Of a DNA stretch of 64,000 nucleotides, positions 1 to 10,100 are shown in pieces. Both the position numbers and the translations under genes were made by a program. The notes below the pieces were generated by a model. It searched no databases. It was not told the DNA's origin and worked only from the letters and a program-made list of their open reading frames with translations. Position 1 is the first letter of the stretch; every line of letters begins with the position of its first letter. Source of the DNA: Vicugna pacos (lineage: Eukaryota; Chordata; Mammalia; Artiodactyla; Camelidae); contig NW_027328900.1 of NCBI RefSeq assembly GCF_048564905.1, positions 1 through 64,000 on the forward strand. The letters run 5' to 3'.

Positions 1-56
1 AGAACAAGCCTCTGGTTCTTCTTTCCCACCTCCCCTTTAATAATCACCTGTCCACT

Positions 57-200
57 TGAGGAAGCTACAGCTCAAATGGTAGAGAGCATGCTTAGCATGC
101 ATGAGGTCCTGGGTTCAATCCCCAGTACCTCCTCTAAAAATAAAGAAATATACCTAATTACCTTCCCCTACCAAAAACAACAACAACAACAACAAAAAAC
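57..200 (+). mobile_element. Camelid tRNA-Ala SINE
   Basis: Head gaggaagctacagctcaaat with an A-box-like region, CTTAGCATGC anticodon-arm remnant, B box GGTTCAATCC, CAGTACCTCC end, then the AAATAAA/ACCTAATTACC tail and a CAA-rich 3' end. Somewhat diverged from the younger copies. Confidence 0.9.
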
Positions 201-281
201 CCAGACAGAAAAATAATAATCCCCTGCCCACCACTTTTGGCAGGAAAAAGTGCCAAACATCTCTCCCCTTTTCTGAGTTTT

Positions 282-412
282 GTTTGTTTGCGGGGGGGGG
301 AGGTAATTAGGTTTATTTATTTACTTATTTATTATAGTGGAGGTACTGGAGATTGAACCCAGAACCTCGTGCTTGCTAAGCACGTGCTCTACCACTGAGC
401 TGTACCCTCCCT
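282..412 (-). mobile_element. Camelid tRNA-Ala SINE, reverse
   Basis: Reads as GGAGGTACTGGAGATTGAAC followed by the complement of the tRNA head. It is flanked by near-perfect target duplications ccttttctgagtttt (267-281) and cctttctgagtttt (413-426). Confidence 0.92.
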
Positions 413-1689
413 CCTTTCTGAGTTTTAATATGGTACACTGCCCTGGGATGTAAAAATCTCCCGGGTGCTGGACAGAGGGGCCCATCATGGCGGCTAGGCC
501 TCTGCTGACAAGGCCCCGGGAGCAGGACAGAGAGAGCATCGGTAGACACTGACTGGAGATGTTTCCTCCAGGCCACACAAACCCAGGATGGTGAGGCGCC
601 AAGCCTTATCTAGCTGTCCCGCTGGAGTGTGACAGTCTACTATTAATCTATAACTGAGAATTCATAAATGAGATGGTTGTCTCAGGGATGGGTATCAACA
701 CATTTATTTCAATAAAAAAAATGGAGCCAACAGTTTAATATCTCTCTTACAGACAACCAGTCTGATTTGTTTGATTGATTTGGCAAATGAGGACTGGCTT
801 TGCCCCTTAGCCTCTAGCATGGACATTTCCCATAAACTGAATGAACTCAATCTGCAGCCCTAAGGATTTGGATGACAATATAGTTAAAAAAAAATACAAG
901 AATGCTAGAAATCACATCCTTTGCCCCTATTTAAACTGACGATAAAAACATTTTAGATGTCAGCCAAAAATGTGTGAAGGGGTACACAGTTCTACAAACT
1001 TCTTTAATAGGCACCGAGCAAAAGAGTTAGTAGATCATGATAGATCATGGTTTTTTTCCAATTACTCCTATCTCCGAGCTGAGGCCGGCAGCTGGTGCTG
1101 CTCTCCCAGTCATATTTGTAGCCAAAGAGAGTCTCTCGGCTCAATACCCACAACCTTCTAGACTGAACAGATAATGGTAGCTGAGTCAACATTTCCATGC
1201 CCTGCTTCTTACCGTGGTGAGCAGGATTACTACTACAAGGCCCCTGATAAGTGAGCTGCAGGGAGGGAGAAGTTTGTGTGTATGAGAGTGAGCGAGCATG
1301 TGAATGCAAGGATGTGTTTATGAGTGTGTGGTGGGGAGGTGTGTGTGTGAGTGTGTGTGTTTGAGACTGGATGAAGGGAAGGGTCTTCTCTGCAGAGGCA
1401 GCCCAAAAAGGCGTGTGGAAAGGACAGTGGGCTTGGAGGCCAGATGACCAGGCTTGTCCTGGGTGACCTCAGGTCAGTCTTTTCACCTTTCTGGGTCACT
1501 GTGCAAAGGCCCTGAGACCCACTCTGCTGTCTGTCCGCAGGGCTGCAGAATAGAGGAAACTGATGACTCAGAGGGCTCATCAAGCTATAAGAGTGGGGTG
1601 GAAGGTGGGTGGAAGCAGTGGTCAGACAACCCTCCCCCGCCACCACCACGGGACCGAGAAGCTACTAGACTCCGTTAATTGATTTACAG

Positions 1690-1940
1690 TATTTAACAAA
1701 CACTGATGTGACCCTGACCATGTGCCACTATTCTAAGTGCTTTGTAACATTAACTCATTTAATCTTCACAACAAGCCCTCGAGCCAGGGATTATTATTAT
1801 GCCCATTTTACGGATGACGTACCTGAGGCACAGAGAGGCTGTGGGGCTTGCTGAAGGTCATACAGCTAGTAAGTCACAGAGTTGGGATTCAAATCCAGGT
1901 AGCTGCCTATAGCGTCCTTCCCTTAGCCCTGTGCTCCTTA
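1690..1940 (-). repeat. MIR, reverse
   Basis: Complement of the MIR core: cccattttacggatgacgta, CAGAGAGGC, GGTCATACAGCTAGTAAGTC and GGGATTCAAATCCAGG. Nearly full length. Confidence 0.85.
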
Positions 1941-2329
1941 ATTACTCCCACCTTGTGACAGAAATGTGAATCTGGAGATGCTGGGAGTGAAGGGGTGCCT
2001 GCCTTCCCCCTGGGTGTAGGCTTCTCCACCCCAGGAGATCTGCAGGTTTAAGGTGTTTATAACCTATAAAGGATTCTTGCCCCAAGTCTCATAAAAGCAT
2101 TAGAAGATTTGGGGAAATATTTTATAATCTTTAGGTAAAGTAGATATGCATTAACAAGACACGAAATAACCTCCCCTGAAGAAGACTGATAAATTTGACT
2201 ACCTCAAAGCTAAATTCTTCTGTATGATGGTGATTGAAATTATAAAAGCAATTAGCAATAGTAACAGGTAACTTTGTTGAGTATTTACATAAAGCGTATC
2301 ACTGCCTTTTAGATGCTTTATTTTAGGAC

Positions 2330-2446
2330 TATTAATATCTTACTGTGCAGTTGATAAAAGGGGAACGGGAGAGTTAAGGAATTTGCCCAAGGTCACACAG
2401 CTAGGAAGTGGTGGGGTCAGGATGTGAGCCTAGGTATTTAGTCGCA
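2330..2446 (-). repeat. MIR fragment, reverse
   Basis: Carries ATTTGCCCAAGGTCACACAG and CTAGGAAGTGG, the reverse of the MIR core. Cut on its right by the SINE at 2461. Confidence 0.8.
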
Positions 2447-2460
2447 GAATTTGCGTTTTA

Positions 2461-2605
2461 TTTTATTTTAAAACTTTTTTTGGGGGGGAGGTAATTTGGT
2501 TTATTTATTTATAATATTTTTTAAAAGGAGGTACTGGGGATTGAACCTAGGGTCTTGTGCATGCTGAGCATGCGCTCTGTCACTGAGCTATACCCTCCCA
2601 CCTCC
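2461..2605 (-). mobile_element. Camelid tRNA-Ala SINE, reverse
   Basis: Reverse copy with GGAGGTACTGGGGATTGAAC and CACTGAGCTATACCCTCCC. Flanked by duplications gaatttgcgtttta (2447-2460) and gaatttgcatttta (2606-2619). Confidence 0.93.
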
Positions 2606-2619
2606 GAATTTGCATTTTA

Positions 2620-2960
2620 AATCCTTAAAACAAATATAAAGGACTGGGAGAAATTATTAACAAACAGCCCAATTGAAAAATGGGCAGATGTGAACCCAGG
2701 AACTGCTGCTCAGCCTTACTGTGAATAAGGACAATGCAGATCAAAACGTCAGCGAGACGCTATTTGTTATTCAACCATTAAATGAACACAAATCGATTGA
2801 TCCTATCAAATTTCAGCAAGGGTGCTGGCATATATGTACTCCATTTCTACGCAAGTGTAAATTGATACAGCCTTTTTGGAGGCCTGTTTTGGCAGTAGCT
2901 GTTAAATTTTTAAATGCCGTTGACACCAAAGACCATTCTCTGTGGAGTATTAGGCCAAGC
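2620..2960 (+). mobile_element. Old L1 fragment (ORF2 3' part)
   Basis: Carries CCCAATTGAAAAATGGGCAG, a typical L1 ORF2 phrase, then diverged ORF2 sequence including TTGATACAGCCTTTTTGGAG. Family not resolved. Confidence 0.6.
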
Positions 2961-2984
2961 CATATTAAGTTGTCGTTTTTGTAG

Positions 2985-3345
2985 GTCAAAACTGGCCTAA
3001 TTTCCGCAATTGCGCGGGGCTCAACCCAATAACGGAGCGGGTCAGGGCGGAGTGGGATGAGCTGGGAAGAGTCTGAACACTCATTGGGCTCAGGAAGTGT
3101 CAATCATCAGTGTTCAATGAATGGAGACCCTGGAGCTGGGCGGGGCCTTCACAGCCTAAGGGCCTCGGTTGGTGCGACCGGGTGGAGGAGGGGTCAGACT
3201 GCCCCTCGCCACCTGCCGGCTCTCGGAGGCCAAGGACACACCGAGGAGGGTGGAGGCGTTTTTTATTTGAACCGAAGCAGTGAGGGTAATTATCCACGTG
3301 GTACAGTCAAGAAAAAACGTGGCAGTTTCTTCGTCTTCGCAGAAT
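2985..3345. promoter_or_regulatory. CpG-dense block in SPNS3 intron 2
   Basis: I count roughly 24 CpG in about 400 bases, against almost none in neighbouring DNA. It contains GGGCGGGG, an E-box-like CACGTGG (about 3296) and AAACGTGG. No open frame or splice pattern of a known gene was recognised. It could be an intronic promoter or enhancer, or an unmethylated remnant of a retrocopy. Function is inference. Confidence 0.4.
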
Positions 3346-3769
3346 AGCAAACGCACTCATTAGTCCGGAGGCCAATTCGTAAGCCTTTACTTAAAAAAAA
3401 AAAACATGTATAAGTACAACAGCAGCATCAGGGGAATATTTTACCAGCTTTAGGAAAACCAACTCTTTTCCAGCCTCCAGGGACCACAGGTTTATAAACA
3501 CTGCGCTCATTCTAAACTGTACTTGTCTGCTCAAAGGTGGCACCTGCAGCCTCCCCCTCCCCTTGCCTTCCACCCCCCCCCCCAACCTCCAGCAGAGGCT
3601 TGAGAGCAAAATCAGACTAGTCCCAACATCCTGCTCACAGCGGGCTGAAATTCTCCTAAAGACCCCGCACTAGCAGCTCCATGCCTTGGGGGATGATGTT
3701 CTGTGTCACTGTAGTCTCACCTTTGCAGAGCCTCATAGGGGGATGTTGACTTCTCCAGTGTTGGGCTGA

Positions 3770-3855
3770 TGCTCAGAGAGGTGGAATTAGTAACTCAAGG
3801 TTGCACAGTGAGCGAGCAGCCTGGGTTTTGAGCCTAGGCCCAGCCCGTACACTTC
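3770..3855 (-). repeat. MIR fragment, reverse
   Basis: CTCAGAGAGGTGGAATTAGT, CTCAAGGTTGCACAG and GGGTTTTGAGCC follow the reverse MIR core. Short and diverged. Confidence 0.6.
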
Positions 3856-4040
3856 CCTCCCAGTCCTCCTGACTGGGCAATGATGGAGATTGGGGATTCA
3901 CCTTATTTTTCTTCCTTCTGGCCTCCACTCACTGCCAAGCTTAAGTATCTGAGCCAGTTCCCTTCTCTGAGCCTGCTGGGCCCATCTGCTCCCCGCCTTT
4001 ATTGGGGGGCTGCAGGCTGTCCCTTGCATGTCTCCTCCAG

Positions 4041-4180
4041 TCTTCATCAGCTGCCTGACGCTGTCTGCGCCCCTGTTTGGCTACCTGGGCGACCGGCACA
4101 ACCGCAAGGCCGTGCTGAGCTTCGGTATCCTGTTCTGGTCAGGAGCAGGCCTCTCCAGTTCCTTCATCCCCCCCCCCAGG
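4041..4180 (+). CDS. SPNS3: SPNS3 exon 3 (motif A exon), with a frame conflict at its 3' end
   Basis: The acceptor is tctcctccag before 4041. The first two bases complete a Val codon begun in exon 2, and codons start at 4043. The exon encodes helix 2, the motif A loop [10 protein letters not shown] (4079-4108) and the next helix up to SSSFI. The end reads ATC, ten C in all (4168-4177), then AGG at 4178-4180 and TAGGTG. A canonical GT donor must start at 4180, leaving two spare bases after the last full codon. Exon 4 begins in phase 0, so the junction shifts by one base. Ending at 4180 restores the frame but uses a TA donor. With 8 or 11 C, or one extra G, the exon would be normal. Confidence 0.9.
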
Positions 4181-7100
4181 TAGGTGCTCTCACCCCTGCC
4201 CAAGCCCCTGGGGGACCCTCCCCAAACTGCTTCCTCCCTGATCCAGCCCCTGCTGAGCCAGGCGGGGCATTCCAGGGCTGAGAGAAGCCCGTTGGACTTT
4301 CTTAACAGAGGCCTTCCTCTCTGGCACCGTGGCTTTATTTCTGCCTGGCTGTGCTGGGGCTAGAGGTGAGGGTAATCGCTCCCGTCTGCGGGAACTGGCC
4401 TGGTTAGCCAAGACGATGCCCAGGAAGAGAGCTCCTTTGGGCGGTGGGGGGCAGGTAGCAGCTGTGGGCTCCAGCAGGGGGCACCCGTGTGATTTGGGGA
4501 ACCTGGACTGGGAGGATGGTGAGGTGTCTGGAGCCCTGACACCTCCTCCTCTCCTGGGGCTCGTGCTACCAGATGCCCTCTGTCCCTCTGAGAACAATCC
4601 TCCTGGTGTGATTTCTGGAACTCACTGTGGTATTGTCCCCATCTGCCCAGTACTCCTGGCTCTTCTTCCTGTCCCGGGGACTGGTGGGCATCGGCACGGC
4701 CAGCTCCTCCATCATTGCGCCCACCATCCTGTGTGACCTCTTCGTGAGGGACCAGCGGACCCAAGTGCTGACCATCTTCTATATCTTTATTGCTGTTGGA
4801 AGGTTGGTATTACTCTGGATCCACTTCCCTGGGTGGTACACTGAGGCCCAGAGGAGTCAGAACAGGGGCTGGGCTGGGTGGAGGAGACGTCAGAGCAGGA
4901 GGGCTAGGTTTGGAATCTCAACTCTACCCCTTCCTCCCTGTGTCCCTTTAGCTCTCTGAGCCTCAGTTTCCTCATCTGTAAAAATGGCGCCAGTAACATT
5001 GACCGATGGGCTATGGTGGGAGTTAGAGATACATAATGAGGATGCTCCCTACCTGCTAGTCCACCCCAGGAAGGGGTGAGATAGTGCAGCCTGGCCGTAC
5101 GGCCTGCTCAGGGAGGGGCCGGCTCTGGGAGGGGAGGCAGGGAAGTGTGTTGGGGTCGGGCGTGTACCCCACAGTGGGGTGGGGCAGAATGGGATTTGCA
5201 GTCAGGACCCTGAGCTCTGACTCAGGTTTCCTGAAATCGCCTCACTGGGGCAGGGCTGAGCCTTGGGGAGGTGCATGGTCCTCATATTGGGAGACAGTGC
5301 ACAGTGGTGCTGGGGCTGGGCCTGGAGCCAGAGGTCACCAGTGACTTGACCAAGGGCAGTGGCCATCTGGGTCTCACATGGCTCACTCTTCCCAGTGAAA
5401 TGGCCATGAGCTGCAGAGAGCTGGCTCCCTAGGGTGGGCGCACCCTCGCTTAGGTTGGTCTTGGGGCCCCGGGCCTGCCTCCTTCCCCTCACTGCTGTTT
5501 CCCCGCCCCTCTGCTGCAGTGGTCTGGGCTATGTGCTGGGGTCGGCTGTGACGGAGCTGACCGGGAACTGGCGTTGGGCCCTCCGAGTGAGTCCAGTTTC
5601 CTTTTCTTCCCTCTGTTTTCCCACTGGGCCAGCAGGGACTTTCCAGCCTCTAGTGGCCTTAGCCCCTTGGCACAGTACCTGGCGCCGTGGGGGGTGCTCA
5701 GATGTCAGCAGCTTCAGACACTGGGGGCCTCGTATGGAACGTGGCCTCTGGAAGTCGTGCCCCTGGGATCAAATCCCAGCTGCTCAGTTGGCTAGCTGTG
5801 TGACCTCAGGCTAGTCCCCTCCCTCTTCGGGGCCTCACTTTGCCTATCTGTAGAGTGGGGGGGAGTAAAGGCTGCCTTATGGAATCTTGAGGATTTGTGA
5901 GACAGGGATGGAAGGACACTAGGGCAGGGCTGGCCTGGCAGGTGGAGGCGTGGACCGGGAAAAGGGACAGTTATTGGAGCAGCAAGTCCTCAGCAGTCAG
6001 GGCCAGGGTAGTCAGGCCTCTAGCTCTTCACCATGTCAGGCTCACTGCTCCCAATAGTAGCGTCTGTACAGGACAAACGGGTATTAAGTCAAGTACCAAG
6101 GGCACCCCACTCCCCAGAGAGGCTGTACTCAGAGTGAGGGGTTGGGAGCAGTGGTATGTTAAGCTCTGTGCATAACCAACCCCGGGGAAATGAGTCCCTC
6201 TCCCCCCTTGCCCACCCCCCGCCTCCAGGGCACAGAGCATCCCAAGAGCCTGGACCACAGAGTTCAGCCACCCAAGGGATCTCCTGGGTTGCAGGAGTGT
6301 GTGACCCTGAGCTTCCTGGACCTTCCTATCCCCAGGTCATGTCTCCCCTGGAAGTCTTGGCCTTGATCCTTCTTATCGTGCTGGTTCCAAACCCACCCCG
6401 GGGAGCTGCTGAGAAGCAGGGGGTAATGGCCGTGGGGGGCCCAAAGAGCAGCTGGTATGAAGATGTCAGATACCTGGGGAGAAAGTGAGTGTCCCTGCTT
6501 CTCCCTTCATGTCACTGAAAACCCCTATGTCTGACCTAGAATCACTGACCTCCCTCTGCCTCCAGGGAGCCCTCCCTGACTGTCCCAACATTCACAACCT
6601 TCTTCCTCCTCTGAGCTCCCATTCACCAACTGAGATGTCCCTCCCCGACTTGGAGGCCCCCTTCACCTCGCCATGTGACAGAATGTGGGCTGGGAGGGAG
6701 GGAGGGAGGAAGGCGGCGTGAGCTCCAACCTTGGCTCTGCCTCTGCCTTATCCCTGAGTGACCTGAGACTTGGAACCTCACTTCCCTCATTGATTCAATG
6801 GACATAATTCTCTAGCCTTGCCAGCTTCTCAGGGTGGCTGGGAAGATGCCGGGGTGAATCACTTACCTCTCCAAGCCTCATGGGAGTGCATCCCTCTCTA
6901 TTCTAGGCATGGTTGGGGAGGCAGGCAGGAGTCACTTGCATGCCCAGGTCTCATGATTTACCAAAATGTGGGGCATGGAGAGGACCCCCACTCTCTTGGT
7001 TACAGAGCCATGAGCCGAGTGGAGGGTACTTAGAGGAAAGTGAGGCAACAGGGACATCTTGCTGGATGGACAATATTATGTTGGATTTGAGCCTTTCAGG

Positions 7101-10100
7101 CTGGGGAGAGTTGCTCCTGCAGAGAGGAGGGAGGAGGGCTTCTTAATGAGTGTCGGGGAGGATGTGGAGCCTGGAGCCACCCGAGTGCCAGGGTGACCGA
7201 GTACCCAGGAGAGAGGGGAGGGGAGCGAGCAGAAGCAGACAGGACCCCCCCAGCCCCAGCCCCAGCCCTCTGCCAGCTCCAGCCAGAGCACTTTCTCTTG
7301 CAGTTGGAGTTTTGTGTGTTCGAACTTTGGACTGACAGCCGTGGCCTTTGTGACTGGAGCCCTGGGCTTCTGGGCCCCCAAGTTTTTATTCGAGGCCCGT
7401 ATGGTGCACGGGCTGCAGTTTCCCTGCTTTCTGGGGCCGTGCAACAGCTTGGACAGGTGAGGGGCCTCTGGCACCCAGGCTGGGTGGGGGGCTCTTGGTG
7501 GGGAAGTTCTCGGGAAGTTCTGAGCCCCCAGACTCAGTTTGTGTGGGCTTACAGAGCTCTGTGAAGACACCAGGGCTTGGGGCTCCTCTGGCAGGTGGCT
7601 GGCCTGGTTCTAGCTCGGGCTGAGCTGTGCTGCACTGAATGGCCACAGGCAGCTCCCTTGTCCTCTCTGGGCCCCAGTCCCTGTCTTCCAACTCTTGGCC
7701 TACACTGGGGATCCAGAAGGCACTTGGGGTGAGTGAGGCTTCTGTGGGGCCTGTGAGACGTTGGGATTCTTAGCAACCTTCCTTTGGAGGGACCCGTAGT
7801 GTGGGTCATCCCATTTTACAGAGGGCAGACTGAGGCACTGGGATGATTCATCACTTAACCGGGTTTAGGGATTTCACAGGCGTTCGTGTGTTCTCTGCCT
7901 CTTTTAAGGCACTGACAGCCCTGGGAAAGCTGCTGGCAGAGTGGGCTGGGGGGAGAGCAGAAGCCACATGGAGGGCAGGCACTCAGCCCTGGGACTGCCC
8001 GCCCACTCCCTGTCCCCCTCACCCTGCTGTGCTCCTGTTCCACCACCTGACCCCGTTCTCCAGGGCCTCATGACCCCCTGATGGAGAGCGAACATCTCAG
8101 TCCTCTTACTTGCTCCCGCCTCCTCTTTAAAGCCCTCTAGCCCAGTTTCCTCCTCTGTCTGATGCGTTTCAGACTCCTTACAGACCCCTCCTCCTCCCTG
8201 ATCCTGCCTCGATGTGCTCCTCCGAGTTCCTCAGGGCTCTGTGTTCTGCCCTGAGGCCTCAGGGACACTACCCCCTCTCCCTAGCCTCTTCTCTTGCCTC
8301 TCCCTCCCTCCCTGATGCCCAGAGAGAACTTTGCGTAAGTTCCAGAATGTCCTCTGCCCCTTTCCCTTGTCTGCCTTTGCCCAAGCTGGGCCCTCTGCCC
8401 ATGGCTGCCTTCCCTTTTCTCATTGTTGCTTCTTAAGCTGTAACTTTAGTTTGGTCCCTGAGCTAAGCATCTTATGTGACAAACCGTCTGAGGTTTTATG
8501 ATAATAAACCCTAGTATTCCTGTCCTTCAAATGAGGAGATGGAAGATCAGAGTGGGTAAATAACTTGTCCAAGGTCACACAGCTAACGAGTAGCAGAGCC
8601 AGGATTCAGACTTCAAAGCTGGTGCTCTTCAGCTCTGTTTCCTGTTGCCCCTGGAGACTGCCTGGTACTGTTAATGGACTTGAACATCTCTCCCGCCAGC
8701 TGGCACACAGTGGGTGCTCAGGAAGCCTCCAGCGAGTGAATGAATGAATGCATCAAAGGATACCTATATTTGTCTTGGCTCTACAGTTAGATTCTTATCT
8801 CCCTGGAGGCAAAGACTGAGTCCTAGAAGTCCCACAGCAGCTTGAAAAAGTGGAGAAAAAACAGGACTCCATCCCACTTCAGGCCTTAACTGGCTGTGTG
8901 TTCCTGGGCGAGTCACCTCCCCTTTCTCGGCTCACCTTCCTCCTCTAACTCAGCTCCTTCACAGAATCTGGATGAGAAATGGACGTGGCTGTTTGTGTTA
9001 GTGTCCTAGGGCTGATGGAACAGATCATACCCCCCCCCAACACACACACACACTTGGTAGCTTGAAACAGAAATTTTTCTCATAGTTCTGGAGGCCAGAA
9101 GTCCAGAATGGTTTTACTGGGCCAAAACCAAGTTCAGCTGCCCTCACTCCCTCTGGGGGCTCTCTGGGATTTGCCTCTTCCAGCTTCTGGTGGCGGCTGG
9201 CCTTCCTGCGTCACTCCAGGCTCTACATCCGTTGTCACGTTGCCTTCTCCTCTTATGTCTCAAATCTCCCTCCCCTTCCTTCTTATAAGGACACTTGCAA
9301 GTGCATTTAGGGTCCACCTGAAAAATGGAGGATAATCTCCCTGTCTCACAATCACTGATGTAATCACGTTTACAAAGTCTGTTTCGCCGTACAAGGTACC
9401 AGAGATTAGGACATAGATGTCTTGAGGGGGCATTAATCAACCCACTACAGAGTGGTAGGAGGTCCCGGTGCTGGGGTTCTGCACAGACCTCAGCTGTTAA
9501 TACACTCTCCATGGTTAGGCTAAGCCCCACGGTGAGGGTGGTGAGGGTGGGGCTGGAGCTCGAAGCTATAGGACGCAGGATTCTAGCTCTGCCAGAGGGA
9601 GAATTTCCAAAACTCAGAGCTGGCCCAGATGGAAGGGGCAGCATGGGGGTAATGAGCTTCCCACCCCTGGGGTCATGTAAGTAGGAGTTGGAGAGCTGCT
9701 TGCCAGGGCCGTTGTACAGAGGAGTACAGCATAGAACTTGAAGGCCTTTAAGGGCCCTCTTGGCTCTGAGAGTCTGATTCTGGGAAGGCCTTGTCGGGGT
9801 CGGGGCACTTCATGGTTAATGTGTCCTCTGGCCACACTTCCTGCTCAGGGGCTGCCCCCACCCCCGCCCGCCTCGCCTCCTCTACATCGCCTCTCTGAAT
9901 AATCAATCCTGTCTTACAAAGGTCTTAAGAACCTGCCAAGGCCGGCTCACACCAGGACTCAGAGACAGATAGCATTCATCTGGGAATAGGGGTCACTTGA
10001 CTGGTCTGAGCTGGAGCCTGGTACAGCTTGGAAGGCTGGGAAGGTTTGGTGAGCACCTTTAAGCTGCCTAAGGACACACATGCTTCATTTGGTAGGCGGA

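Larger units (their letters stand above)
1..4040. other. Part of SPNS3 intron 2
   Basis: No exon is seen here; SPNS3 exons 1-2 are not in the window. The stretch holds three tRNA-Ala SINEs, two or three MIR fragments, an old L1 scrap (2620-2960), a GT-rich run (about 1263-1365) and a CpG-dense block (2985-3345). Confidence 0.8.

Noticed and set aside
4079-4108. SPNS2 or SPNS1 instead of SPNS3
   Set aside because: Motif A with its flanks, [24 protein letters not shown] and the short tail fit SPNS3 better. SPNS2 has FWLFVLSRG and SPNS1 has HFWLLLLTRG as remembered.
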